From Datnioides undecimradiatus (lineage: Eukaryota > Chordata > Actinopteri > Lobotiformes > Datnioididae): 64,000 nt of DNA. Numbering within the stretch: position 1 is the first letter of the stretch; each line of letters begins with the position of its first letter. The notes beneath the pieces are model-generated. The model made no database searches and had not been told where the DNA came from. It worked only from the letters and a program-made list of their open reading frames with translations. The translations under genes were made by a program, and so were the position numbers. The DNA lies in NCBI GenBank assembly GCA_008933995.1, contig WARS01000007.1, positions 9,851,676-9,915,675 of the forward strand. The letters are read 5' to 3'. This document shows positions 36,516 to 48,021 of the stretch, piece by piece.

Positions 36516-36783
36516 ACTCTTCCTCTAAAATGAGTCCACTGAGTCTGATCAACTTTACTGTTTCAGGGGCCGTGACTCTGAGTGCTCTTGTAGATAATGC
36601 TGTTTCCTGCAGTTGACTCTGGTGCTGTTTTTCCAAGATTGCTGCTACATATTGATGCTAAATATGGTTCATTTTTTATATATTAAAACTACTTGTGATA
36701 CACACTTTGTATGAAATTTAAGGGGGCATAAAATATCAGTATTATACTGAAGCAATTAATATTAATTTAAATAATTATAGAAG

Positions 36784-36792
36784 TGTAAGTGT

Positions 36793-36857
<65 letters not shown>
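36784..36857 (+). repeat. Compound (GTAAGT)n(GT)n microsatellite
   Basis: Three GTAAGT-like units pass into about 30 GT units, ending at TTGTGGGGACC. Confidence 0.92.
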
Positions 36858-36960
36858 GTGGGGACCCGCCTGTCTATGGGGACAGAATGCAAGTCATCAT
36901 AATGTAAATCATGACATTGTAGGGTGATGACTTGTTAGGGTGTTAGGGTACATCTCTGGG
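36858..36960 (+). repeat. GT-flanked GGGGACC-type repeat fragment
   Basis: The words GGGGACCCGCCTGTC and TATGGGGACAGAATG directly after the GT tract resemble the flank of many teleost GT-anchored interspersed repeats that I recall. The boundaries are approximate. Confidence 0.35.
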
Positions 36961-37664
36961 AAATTACTATATCAATATAATGTCCTGAAGTATTGAAAGA
37001 ACAACACAAATATGTGTCTTAGAGTGGAGAAAGGCCTGCTGGAGCCAAATCTTAGCTACACCATATCTCACCTCTACAAATACTGATCTCTGCCATACTG
37101 TAACTGCATAAGTCAGACTTTTTGTTTTTCATGTGTTACCAGTGTTGTTGGAATCCTGTCTCATGCTTTCCCCACAATCCCGTCTGCTCTCGCTCTGGTC
37201 CCTGTCTCCTGCCACTTGTCTCATCAGCCCTGCTTCCCTGCCCTGGACTGCTGCTCTTCCCCAGCTTCCAGCTGAGGCCTCTGCCCGAGGTTCCCTTTTA
37301 AGCCAAGGCCTCAACAAGTCTGCATTCACACCAAACCTCAGGTAAAATGTAGGGTCAAACTAAGGCCAAAGGTTGCCACACCATGAATGATCTGGGGCCC
37401 TGGGGGCATTTCCCCAGTTTGAGCAGTTGGCAGTCTGTCCTTGCTTTTTGTCATTGCCCAATTGATAAGATCAAGATGGTGGTGAGTGGCAAAACCAACA
37501 GCAGATTTAAAGAAGTCCAATCAGTAAACTAATGAGATAATATAGGGAATATCTCAGGCCCCAGGGGTTCTCTTATGTACTGTCTCTGTGACCAAAATCT
37601 TTTCTACACAAGAACAAATTAAATTTCCCTGTTCGCTGTCAGCATAGTAACACTGTATATCAGC

Positions 37665-37975
37665 GAGGCACACAGGTTTGAGTGTTCCATCTTTCTGCTT
37701 TCTGCACCTCACTGTTCATAATTCCACTGGAGTAGCCTCTTGCATCCCGTGCCTCAGCCTCTTGACTGAAGTATGCCATTACATGTGAGCTGGCTAGCTG
37801 ACTCTTCAGCTCTGTAAATGCCGTTTCCTGCCCTGTTTCCCACATCCATTTGCAGTATTGCCTCCTGAGTCTTTTCAATGCTTCTGATGTAGCAGCTCCA
37901 CTGGGGATAAATCTGCCACTGTAGATCACTAACCCCAAGAAGCTTCAGCAGCATTTCTTGATGGTCTGTGTTCTC
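37665..37975 (-). mobile_element. Ty3/Gypsy polyprotein fragment (RT/RNase H junction)
   Basis: The minus strand reads TDHQEMLLKLLG, then after a frame shift LVIYSGRFIPSGAATSEALK, KWMWETGQETAFTELKSQLA and SSHVMAYFSQEAE. This is the signature of Ty3/Gypsy retrotransposons at the end of reverse transcriptase entering RNase H (typical forms FLGLVNYxxRFIPNxA and Fxx LKxxLxxxxVLAYF). The frame is broken and no LTRs, protease or integrase were found, so it is a small dead remnant. Confidence 0.7.
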
Positions 37976-38029
37976 TACTACATCACACATCTCTACATCT
38001 CTACTTTTAAAATGAACTCAGATTTAATA

Positions 38030-38460
38030 AATTTTCCATGACCATCAGGGGGCGACTTCAGTGGTTGCAAAGTAAAGCATTCTTCCCTAGATTTATTACC
38101 CCAGTCAACAATGCCCTAATGAGTTCATTGTCTCAGTCGCTTGTTTCATGACTTCAGCACAGCCTGATGTTACTTTTGTAAAAGATGGTCCCATTTAGGG
38201 TAAACCAGACAATAAAGCGGGGTATGCTTTAAGACATGGCTACCATGTGATCAACAGCTAACTACAACGGCAACTGTCACTCAGGATGGATGTGTACAAA
38301 TGTGTTGCTATGGCAGCCCCAACCTCTCATCCAAATATGGTCACTTCTGGGTCCTAAAAGCAAAGATGGAGATAGCCAAAAGGCCAGAAGTCTGGCCAAA
38401 AGTCCACAACCAATGACTGGGATCATGGTTGCCATGGCCTTTACTTATACAGTTTCTGCC
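38030..38460. mobile_element. Degenerate teleost interspersed repeat (GGGGGCGACT type)
   Basis: ATCAGGGGGCGACTTCAGTG with GGTTGCAAAGTAAAG nearby, and further on CCAAATATGGTCACTTCTGG, match from memory two parts of an abundant percomorph repeat. The copy is diverged, its ends are uncertain, and the family name is unknown to me. Confidence 0.4.
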
Positions 38461-39639
38461 TACAGTAAATAGAAGGTTGAGGATACAGTTTAATAAAAAC
38501 AGTCTGACCTTAACTCCCTAACTCTGTGGGTGTGGAGATGCTTAAAGGTCAGTTTTCGCAGGTCCAAGTCAAGTTTCAACACTGCACAGCTGTATTTAAG
38601 GAATTTAAAGCGTGGAAATGAATAAGGATTGTTGACAAGAGGACGAGTCTCAGGTCAAGCCCATGACTCAAGTTCAAGTCGCAAACTCTGCTCCCCATCT
38701 ATGGTGTGAAAGGATGTAGCTACTAAATAGCACAATTCTCTGCTTCTGTACTGAATATTAGTGCAGGATGTGAAATGTGTGCAGAAAAATCAACCTCTGT
38801 GACCATAATACATAGGTATGCTGGGCTGGTTAAAGCTTTGGCATTCATCACCCCACACTTACACATTATTTTTATACAATTGTGCATCTGTATGTTACCG
38901 ACAAATGCAGAGGCAGCTGCTGTGAACATTATTTTTCCATGGCAACAGCTGATCCAGTGTAACGGCTCATTAACCTGCAACTAATGTGTGTGTGTGATCA
39001 TTCCCCCCTTGGTTCCACGTAACTGTAGATATTCTTGCTCCTTCCTGAAATAAACTACTGATTTCATTCAATTTCTACACTTAAGATGTGTAAATATAAC
39101 CACAGTGTAGCATATTATCCTGTTAACATGCAAGCCTCAGCAGGGGATATGTCTGCAAAAACTTCAAATAACGAGGTAACAAGTCAGAAAAAAAACTATA
39201 TTTTAATAAGAAACAATGATTTTGGTGTAGCCTGAGAAAAATACAGTAGAGAATATGATTCTTGCTCTCATTTTCTGTTACTGTTGATTAGACAAAGAAA
39301 CCAAACCCAGCGGACAGGGTTTAAAGGGGGCAGTGTCAAGACAGCTATAATCCCCATCTACTGAAATGACTACGGACTGAGAATGGCAGAGTGTGGAAGC
39401 GACAGAGACAAACACACAACTGCACAGACGCCAGACTGATCAGAAATACTGGAAGGTTCAAATCAAAGCTTCTACGGAGATATAAAGGTCATTGTGCGCG
39501 CGACCCAAATGTGATCAAATGCTAGAAACACACTCAGAACCAGGACACCAGCGTGCATGTAAAATGCTAACATGTGAGACAACAGATTATGCACATACTG
39601 AGAGTCTGGTAGCTTGGTTTAATCTATTTTTGCAGCAGT

Positions 39640-40020
39640 GCATCATGGGTGACTGCTAGTTTGGAACACCGTAATATTATTAATACTAGTTGCTTGGTTG
39701 GCCCACCACATTAGTCCAGATTGAAATATGGTGACAATTGTTGGATGGATTGCTGGTTCAGATATTCATGTTCCCCTTGTGATAAATCGTAATAACTTTT
39801 ATGACGCTGTGGCTATTTATTTAGCACCATCATCAGGTCAAAAGTTTATCTGTACAATATTTTTGCAAACCTGACCTAAGATGTACTCGTTTAGTTCTAA
39901 TGAGCAAACGTTAGCATTCTAACATGCTAAACTAAGATGGAAAGCATAGTAAATATTAAAGAATTGTCACTGTGATCATGTTAGCATGCGGATATTAGCA
40001 TGCAGCATGCCTAAGCGCCT
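39640..40020. mobile_element. Degenerate teleost interspersed repeat (GTTAGCATGCTAA type)
   Basis: Successive words are recognisable from a repeat that I recall as abundant in perch-like fish: CCACATTAGTCCAGATTGAA, TTGTTGGATGGATTGC, ATTCATGTTCCCC, AGCACCATCATCAGGTCAAA, CTAACATGCTAAACTAAGAT and CATGTTAGCATGC. The order is kept over about 350 bases with substitutions and small gaps. No protein is encoded. Confidence 0.6.
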
Positions 40021-40714
40021 TCATTTCCTGGCATCATCAATCACTGAACCTGTCATCTCATAAAAGTTAAAAAATTCACTCACAGTTCAACAGAAAATAA
40101 ATATGAATGAACTTTTCACAGCGACGCCTTCTTCAGTGTTAATCGTATTTATAAACATATTTGAAACATGAGAAACAATAAAAAACTGCACAAACAGACT
40201 CCTGGCGTGACTGAACTCACTAATGTCCATGTTTGTAGGCATTAGGCTTGTGCAGGTTGTGGCCTCTGCTGCAGCTTCCTCACTCCATCACTGTCTGTCT
40301 TTAGAGACATACCCATGTTTGCCCCCCCGGGTGCTGCAGGCTGAAAGACTGCTCTCCACAGCTCTCACCATACTGAATGAATAATACCAAGATAAGACTG
40401 GAATGATCAGCTGATGAATTGGAAGGTCAATATTAATTTATGACTAAGCTTAAAAACCCTCTGGGGCAGAAATACTAAATATATTGTGTAGCTTTTTTTG
40501 TACAACATTTGTATATTTCATATCATAAACTTAACATCTAGGCTATCATAATGACGTTACATGTCAGTAGCTTTTGACAATGTAATAATGATCAAGGGGA
40601 TACATTATCAATGAATAGGCGGTTTTAATAAGTCCTCTAAAAATTCCAAAGTTACAAAATTATTGTAAGGTTCTTAGTTAGGCAAAAAAATAGAAAAATC
40701 AACTGCTTTAGCTT

Positions 40715-40738
40715 GATATCTATCTATCTATCTATCTA
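40715..40738 (+). repeat. (TATC)n microsatellite
   Basis: Five TATC units, ending in TAGATG. Confidence 0.9.
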
Positions 40739-40899
40739 GATGCACTCATATTGTGGCCTCTAACTCTGCAGCATCTGGCTAGGCTATTCTGCCGGTCTTC
40801 TCATGTTAAAATCAGAATAACCCATGCAACCCCTGTAACACTGCAACAGTGCAATGCTAATGGCCTCTCTTATTGGAAATGAAATGAACTTGGGTGGCA

Positions 40900-41560
40900 G
40901 AGAAATGCATCAAGTCAAGAACAAACGTCGCATTGACGCGCTGAGCTAGCAAACACTGCGTAGTATCTCCTGACTGCTGCTGCTGCTGCTGCATGAGGCG
41001 CTGCTGCCTCGAGCCAGAATCCTGATGAGGATGATGTCAGTGTTAGAGGATGGGAACACATTAGTCCAACATCAGCCAGCAGGGAAATGACTACACCGGA
41101 CAGTAATGAGCAGGACAAATTACCCACTGCATCCCTCTGCGCTCGGAACATGCAGACACAAACTGAACACTGTGCAACCTCCGAGTGGTTAAATGCAATT
41201 TGATATGTGCACGGAGCCGAAAATGGGATGCGCGATCCTTATCGTGCTCAATCTGTGACCGTCGCACTGATGTCAAATTAAAAAGAAACGAATCGGGGAG
41301 GCGATCCGAGCCGATGGGTTGCAGTTAACGGAGTTAAAATGCATAATCTGCCCGGAGTCCTCCTGCACAGGCTAGAAGCTCTGCACACAGCACGACAACA
41401 TGGTGCTGCAAATCAAAAAGCTCCATGTCTTACCGCATCAGTCCGGACTCCCAGCCTGTGCTTATCCATTTTTTGTCAGGGATGCGATACGAGGCAGTGC
41501 TGTAGTGGTTTCCCAATGACGACATCGGACATGTGCAAAAGGTAAAACTGCAATATCCGC
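40900..41560. promoter_or_regulatory. CpG-rich segment, candidate promoter and non-coding first exon
   Basis: CpG dinucleotides, rare in the surrounding 10 kb, are frequent here (for example GACGCGCTGAGC near 40936, ATGCGCGATCC near 41228, GGCGATCCGAGCCGAT near 41301). Possible users are the untranslated first exon of minar2 on the plus strand, with a plausible donor AAAAG|GTAAAA at 41540, or the upstream promoter of ajm1 on the minus strand. No conserved reading frame is present. A CTG/CAG run lies at about 40976-40992. Confidence 0.35.
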
Positions 41561-41692
41561 CTTATTGGTCAGACTCCCCGGATTTTTTCTCTCTCCTCCT
41601 CCTCCCAAACGTTACATCGTTGGAGGATTGCTGCGCAACCCCGCTGCACCATCCACATCTACTGTATGTGGCCGCAACCACAACCCCCCCAT

Positions 41693-41738
41693 CTCTCTCT
41701 CTCTCTCCCTCTCTCACTCACTCTCCTCTCTCTCTCTA
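41693..41738 (+). repeat. (TC)n microsatellite, interrupted
   Basis: A CT-rich tract with CCCTCTCTCACTCA interruptions, downstream of the CpG-rich segment. Confidence 0.85.
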
Positions 41739-42560
41739 ACGCGCCTGCAGCAGGCGCGCTTTAAACCTCCGCCAAGGAGGCTGATTGCCTCCGTCCTCCA
41801 TCTGTTTGCCTATGACGAACATATTTTCATAAAGGATATCTGTTGTGCACATTCATGCTCTCAACAGGAGGCAGTTTATCAGTTATGGTGACCCCCTATG
41901 ACCTTGCCCTTATACCGCCTCCACTAGGATTAACTGTACAAATGCCCTTGCATGTTGAAATATGGAATTAAGTCAAGGGTTTAAAAAATACACGAATCTG
42001 CATTTGTTTTTAGATCAATTTAATTTTGAAGTAAAAGTGACAATAATTAATTGGTTTCAACTTCTTGGATGGGGCTGACGATTTATAAATCAAACGATTC
42101 ATTTAATAATTGACAAAATGAGCAGCGGCTGACAGGACTGAAACCTGGCCATTTAGTTTTCAGCATATTCAACATGCTATGTCATGAGCACAAATGCTGA
42201 TCAACAGTCAATTGGGATAGGTGAGTGAATTGATCATAGTGCTAGCGCAAAGCTCAGGGGGTCACCGGGAGGTAGACAAGCTGAGCCAGGGTAGCTGCCA
42301 GGAGTGATGTGCAATCACAGCAGAAATGACAACATGCATCACACAGCAGCAGGTCACACACCTATAGATACCTCCATGGTTTTGTGCTGGATCTAATAAG
42401 TATTCTGATCATTTACTTGAGTAAAAGTAGCAACACCACACTGTGAAACAAAGTATGCTAGTATGTTTACGAAAATGTACTTAAATTAAAAGTACAAATG
42501 CAGAAAAATGGATGATTTTAGTGTAGACTGTTATTACAGACCACTGTAGTTGGTTGAGGT

Positions 42561-42638
42561 TGGAGCAACAGAGCCAGGGTGGACATTTCTGTTCTGCCCA
42601 ACAACAACCGCCCAGAGAAGTTCCTCCAGCTGGAAGTT
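42561..42638 (+). pseudogene. Partial duplicate of minar2 coding exon 1 with ATG changed to GTG
   Basis: This 78-base stretch matches 43203-43280 of the intact minar2 exon 1 with five substitutions by my count. It covers the last 18 bases before the start codon and the first 20 codons (xDISVLPNNNRPEKFLQLE). The start codon is GTG (42579-42581) in place of ATG. After CTGGAAGTT the similarity ends abruptly, so the second half of the exon and its splice donor are missing. It lies 642 bases upstream of the intact exon in the same orientation. I call it a non-functional exon relic. A regulatory or alternative-exon role cannot be excluded. Confidence 0.75.
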
Positions 42639-42967
42639 TTCATTATGCATCTCTTGATTATATTCTCAAATGACAAATTATTTGCTTTTTCAGAGAAATC
42701 TGGCAACAGTGAAAAATATCTCAATTTCCGACAGATCCAGGTGTCACACTCACAATGCTTGTATTGAAATCTTAAACTTCTTAAAATTATTTAAAATAGA
42801 TTGATAGTACATAGCATATTTTATGAGCTCTTCCTTAGTTGTGAATGTTTGTATGTTTTGTATGAGTCAGTGTGCTTAGTTACATTTCACCCCTTGCAGG
42901 TTTTACATAACAGAATACTCAGGTGACTTCAGTATGGGTGTAGCTTGCATAAACTAAGGCACTAGGT

Positions 42968-43018
42968 CTTCACCTCTCTCTCTCTCTCTCGCTCTCTCCC
43001 TGTCTTTCTCTCTCTCCC
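42968..43018 (+). repeat. (TC)n microsatellite, interrupted
   Basis: A CTCTCT-rich tract about 200 bases upstream of the minar2 start codon, between the exon duplicate and the intact exon. Confidence 0.85.
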
Positions 43019-43220
43019 TATCAGTCCTACTCCACACTGCTAGTTCTCAGCATCAGGCTCTCAATGGTCAGGTTGGGTTACACACACCTGCAAGTGATAC
43101 AGGCTCATAAATATCTTGCTTCTCATAAATTATTACACAGCCTTCAAATAGTGAGCATGTGCGTTCGACCCGGCTGCCAGCAGGTGAAGCAGTCAGTGTG
43201 GATGGAGCAAGAGAGCCAGG

Positions 43221-43367
43221 ATGGACATCTCTGTTCTGCCCAACAACAACCACCCAGAGAAGTTCCTCCAGCTGGACGTTGGGATGCTGCCGGCCACACA
43301 TGGCATGTTTCAGGTCGGGGCGGTTATGTCCAGTCAGAGACACTGGCAGAACAGGGTCTATTCGCAG
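43221..43367 (+). CDS. minar2: minar2 coding exon 1
   Basis: ATG at 43221 and donor CAG|GTACTG, phase 0. It codes for 49 residues. A truncated near-copy of its first half lies 642 bases upstream. Confidence 0.92.
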
Positions 43368-46367
43368 GTACTGAGTGTGTCACAGCCACTGTTTCTGTGT
43401 CTTCATCTTTGGTGTCTGTGCTTCACCCCTTTGACATGTATTGGATTTTAGTTTCTTAAATGTTATTCCACATTACAGAAATCCTAATGCAATATTGATG
43501 ATGTGCATTTAGTCCGTGTGAATGATCTCCTGGCAGAGATCATCGTCACTATCTGAAACTGTGGGGAGATAGCAGCATGAAACAGGAGAACAGGACAGTG
43601 TATTATTCAGGATTAACTGGTCATCATATCCAGGTGACAGGAGGACAGTCTAATATTTGATGGAGAAAACGGATATTTTGAAACAGGAAATTAGAAAGCA
43701 GGTTGACTTTAGAGCTGTTAGTGAAGTAAAACGAAGTCAGCAAAAGTCATTTTCACAGCTGCGAGGCGTATCACAGAGCAAGTTCAATGTAGTCCAAACA
43801 TGATTGTGGATATTCTGGATAAGCAGCGACTGAAGCTGGTTTTTAACTGCTAACTCTGACTTTATCAATCAAGCCGCCACTGTGTTCTGAAAAAGACAGA
43901 ATGCTAATTTACAGCAACATCAGCAGAACCGTAAATATCAATATGAGGCTGTTTCTTTTGTTACAGAGGAGAAGAATTTCTAACACCAGCAGGCAGCAGA
44001 GCGTTTTCCTAAATCTACATCACCTATGCAGAAGAATTGTGCAATCACTAATCAAAAATGTCGCCTTTACGTGCTCAAAGTAAGCTGAGAGAAACGCTGC
44101 AGGCTTCTAAAGGGGAAAATCCTACAAGAAATAATATTCAGTAAAGTAAATCAGTACAAAGTGTCCCTATTAGACTCAAAAGTAAAGAAACATACTATAA
44201 ATGGGACTGTACGTATTGTGTAAATGTAATCATCATTATATATTGATCATTCTGATTTAGGCACCATGTATATTGTATTGGTCCCTACTCAGATCAATTG
44301 AATGTCTCTTCGTCTCCACAGAGGGAGGGAAGGGTACAGACTGACAGCAGGTCTCCTCCATCCCCCGAGGGCACTCCTGTGGTGTTTGTGGACCGATACC
44401 TGGAGAAGCACATCACTCCCGTCACTCTGAAGTCCAACATTAAAAGGAACCCACTGTTCATGGCCATAAGATCAATAGATGCAGAGGACAACAACAAGCC
44501 CAAGCCTTCCTGGACTGTCAGGGAGTACGACACGCAAACTATCCATGGCAACCTTGCAGATTATTTAAAGGTAATTTGTGTAGAGTACAAGAGGCTGCTG
44601 GTGACTGACAGGGTTTGTGTGGTCTGTGGTGTTTGAGGGATGGATAGTACAAACACAGAAAGACAGACAGTTGGACAGCTGGATGGATAAACACGCTGTG
44701 CAGTCGTTTCATCACGTTAGGAACAGCAATATTACAGATTTATTGATGCTACTCTGCCTTCACACTTGACAAATCAGCTTCTGTTAGTGAGTCCGTGACT
44801 ACTGAATTAAGGCTCAATGCTGAGTTATAACAAATCCCAGAGGCTCCCAAAAGCCACATAGTGTTTGATGATTTGAGGGAATTTGCACCACTAAAGTACA
44901 ATAACATTAAAGTCTGTCTTTCAATTATATTCTAATCACATGGTGCATATCCTCCAGTAAAGTTGTGTTTAATCAAATTACCACAAACAAACTAAGACTA
45001 GTTAGTAACTCTGTGGGGTATGAATCAATCATTGAATTAGTTTGGAAAACATGTAGAGTCCTAGATGTCACTGAGAACTGAAATAAAATGCCATGAGTAC
45101 AAATGAACATCTTAAATTGTTGATACTCGAGGCAGTTCAAAGATTAAGCTAACAAAAGAAAAAGGAGTTAGAGACAAGTCATTTTACATTTTATATGTTT
45201 GCATCTAAATCTGTATCTGTAACTTTAGTTTCCTTTATTTTTTCAATTTAAATTCACCTTTCATTGCTTTTTATGCTTTTTATTGCTAATAGATTCCATT
45301 TTTGTACTTATTGGTTTTAAACATTTTATTGCTTTGAAGCTTTTATTGACATAGCTATTAAACTTCCCGCATTTATCCACATGAATATATTCATTTATAC
45401 AGCCTCCTAGCCAAACAACTTCAAACCAGTATGGTTTTACCACCCACAGAGTCAATAAACATTCCTTCCTCTTCTCTTTTGTTATGTGACAGTGAGGAAA
45501 ATAACTAATACGAGTGATAGCGTCGGGCAAACACTGGATTACTTCAGTCTGGAGTCAGTTCTCACCTGCTGGACAGATTCTCTCTCTGCTTTTGATTAAA
45601 CAGATGAATCGGATGTGATGATGCAGCACTGCCACCCACTGTTCACTCTCATCTTAACTAAGAACTTTAAATGTTCATTCACTCACTGGTTTTGTCTGTA
45701 TTCACCACCGACAAGGCTGAGCTGCTGTCGTATCCTCCCGGTTGTTTTTATAAGATTAGAGGATATTAGCCACTTGGGTGGAGTTCACCTCCACAATTAA
45801 AACCCACATATTAAATATTTTATAGGTTGATATTTTCCATTGGACCACTCATGTTGTAAATAAATACATAAACACATAATCTGGACCATTATCATATTAA
45901 AGCAACAAGGGGAGAATGGGAAATGTGGTTGTCAATATATGGGAGTGTGTTCAGGAAGTTTAATCATGGTAATATGACTAAAGTATGCTTGATTATAATT
46001 GGTCTTCCAGCAGCTTTCTAAACCTAATTTTTGGCTGCAAGATGACAAATATAAAGTAAATAGCCATGTTACAAACGAAACAATATCAGTTTGCATCAGT
46101 AGTAGCAACAAGAGTCACAGGGCTTATTTGGCATGTTTCATTGTTTTTTTTTCTTTTTCTTTGGAGGAGGGAGAGAAGACTCCTAAAGATCTGGACTTTT
46201 GGCTTGAGGATCTCTACACACCAGGGTTCGACTCTTTACTGAAGAAGAAAGAAGCTGAACACAAAAGAAAAAGACTTTGTAAAATTCTCTCTTCAGTCTT
46301 TTTGTCCATTTGTGTCTTACTTGTTGTTATTATCGTCCCAGTTGTGGTTCTGCAGAAGAAACACTGA
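43221..46367 (+). CDS. minar2: minar2 (KIAA1024L-like membrane protein), complete, three coding exons
   Basis: MINAR2 is a small single-pass protein related to the NOTCH2-binding receptor MINAR1. Human MINAR2 loss causes recessive deafness (DFNB120) and it is expressed in inner-ear hair cells. Exons 43221-43367, 44322-44570 and 46167-46367 join in phase 0 into 597 nt, or 198 residues (human 190). Residues 1-49 begin MDISVLPNNNHPEKFLQLDV, a near-perfect match to the human N-terminus, and include HWQNRVYSQ. Residues 50-132 carry a disordered middle, then KRNPLFMAI and PSWTVREYDTQTIHGNLADY. Residues 133-198 carry DLDFWLEDLYTPGFDSLLKK, a basic stretch (HKRKRLCK) and a C-terminal hydrophobic helix at about 172-194. 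There is no signal peptide, so a tail-anchored or type II-like topology fits. It is convergent with slc12a2 downstream. Confidence 0.93.
44322..44570 (+). CDS. minar2: minar2 coding exon 2
   Basis: Acceptor is CTTCGTCTCCACAG and donor AAG|GTAATT, phase 0. It codes for 83 residues, including a Ser/Pro-rich stretch (TDSRSPPSPEGTP) and the conserved PSWTVREYD block. Confidence 0.93.
46167..46367 (+). CDS. minar2: minar2 coding exon 3 (transmembrane C-terminus)
   Basis: Acceptor is TTTTTCTTTGGAG, followed by GAG GGA GAG AAG; a shift of one codon (AG at 46168-46169) is possible. It codes for 66 residues and ends at TGA 46365-46367 after the hydrophobic anchor and the tail QKKH. Confidence 0.9.
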   Translation, partial: EGEKTPKDLDFWLEDLYTPGFDSLLKKKEAEHKRKRLCKILSSVFLSICVLLVVIIVPVVVLQKKH

Positions 46368-47185
46368 TTGATGAGGATATTGCCATTGTGTAGGACACGT
46401 TTAGGACCTCACCTCTCTGTCAGTGGTGGACACTTATTGTTCTGACTGGAGTCAGTAGTCATACTGGACATGTATGACTATACAGCAGCTGCACACACAC
46501 ATGCTCTCTGGAGACTGTGAGAATCCAGAGCATGATTAATGGTAACAAGTTGCTGCAGATATATAGTGCTATTTTAAACCCCAGAGGAATATTTCTTTCC
46601 TCCATAAATTTAATTTATTATACATAGTGCTGTCTTTGTACAGTGGAGTACTTCTTTATTTGAATAGGGATTGCTATTTTCTACCTGTAGTTCCTGGACA
46701 GGTAGATAAAATACTAGTAACAACATCACATCATAAAAGAATACACAGAATATTCAAATACAATCACCCACACATGCCCAAAACCTGACCAGTGAGATTA
46801 AATAGAGATAATATGTAAATGTGTTGTTATTAGTTCTGTTGGAGGATTGTTCCAATGTTTTGTGGCCATAAAAGTGAAAGATGATGATTGTATAAAGGAG
46901 GTCTTGTGTAGTGGATTATAAGGGTTGATTTAGTGGCAAGTGTAACAAAGTTCTCCAGTATTTAGGAGAGGCAATATGAAAAACATAGGATTAAGATTTT
47001 TTTTAAACTGATCATTTATGTATTGAGTGGTACTGATGTTTGTTTGGGTTTTTTTTAAACCGGGAACTTCAAAGGCACCTTTATATACTAATTAGAGTGG
47101 TCTAAGACCAACTGGTCATACAGTGTGAAGGGGGAAAGAATCATTGTATTTAAACAGATATTTGATGCCTCAACTGCTGGTTTAA

Positions 47186-47191
47186 AATAAA
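47186..47191 (+). terminator. minar2: Candidate minar2 poly(A) signal (proximal)
   Basis: AATAAA, about 820 bases after the minar2 stop. Confidence 0.4.
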
Positions 47192-47718
47192 CTTTTCCAA
47201 GTCAAGAGTTGGAATTAAAGATGACACAAAAGTATGTAAATTCATCTACATTTCTCATTTTTGTTTACTTTATACAGGTGGCAGGACCATACATCTTGGA
47301 TTTTAGTGGAAACTCTCCTCCAGAGTCTGTGTAAAACATATCAAACATGTCACCTGCTTACTTGCAGGAAATCTACATGTGATAGCTGGCAACAAGCAAC
47401 AACCTCCTACCCGAGGCTCCCAGTAAACCAAACACACACCTTAGAAAAACATCAAATATGATGTGATCTCCCTGAAGTTGCTCTGGTTTCACACAGCAAC
47501 TTACCACCAACTGAGAATCTCATATTTGCTGTCCTCCAGTGGTTAAACTTGTCACCTTGCGGCAGTGATATAAAGGTGTACTGCAGGGTGTCAGTACACT
47601 GTGACATCACATTCAAGCTACATGGGTGTTTTTCAACCAAGCTTCATTCAGCTCTCCTAAGCTTCACCCACGCTCCACCTGTTTGTGGATACGTTTATGG
47701 TTCTGGGACCATTTTTGA

Positions 47719-47724
47719 AATAAA
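47719..47724 (+). terminator. minar2: Candidate minar2 poly(A) signal (distal)
   Basis: AATAAA in TTTTTGAAATAAAGTC, about 290 bases from the opposing slc12a2 poly(A) signals. Confidence 0.4.
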
Positions 47725-47784
47725 GTCATTGAGTTACAGGCGCAACATATTTTTATACTGGGATCACAACTTTTGTCTACTTTG

Positions 47785-47818
<34 letters not shown>
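47785..47818 (+). repeat. (TAA)n microsatellite
   Basis: Eleven or so perfect ATA/TAA units, lying between the 3' ends of minar2 and slc12a2. Confidence 0.92.
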
Positions 47819-47822
<4 letters not shown>

Positions 47823-48011
47823 CAGTTTTGCAATTCTAAATATTAAATATTGTAATGTTGTGGTTGCGCACATTGATAATTTTACTTGAGTAATAAATTA
47901 GCTTGAACATATTGTAACAGGTTTTTATATCCCACCTTTATTCTGTTTCCTAATCTTTATAGATAATACAGAGCACAAAAGGAGACTTCAAATGTAACTG
48001 ATTTCATTTGA

Positions 48012-48021
48012 TTTATTTATT
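48012..48021 (-). terminator. slc12a2: Candidate slc12a2 poly(A) signal (double AATAAA)
   Basis: TTTATTTATT on the plus strand gives two overlapping AATAAA hexamers on the minus strand. They would set the slc12a2 3' end near 47990. Confidence 0.45.

Larger units (their letters stand above)
46368..47740 (+). other. minar2: minar2 3' UTR (probable)
   Basis: Non-coding sequence after the minar2 stop, with plus-strand AATAAA signals at 47186-47191 and 47719-47724. The 3' end is thus either about 47210 or 47740. No repeat element was recognised. Confidence 0.45.

Noticed and set aside
43064..43459. 131-codon plus-strand frame overlapping minar2 exon 1
   Set aside because: A different frame from MINAR2; the MDISVLPNNNHPEKF frame matches the known protein and splices in phase.
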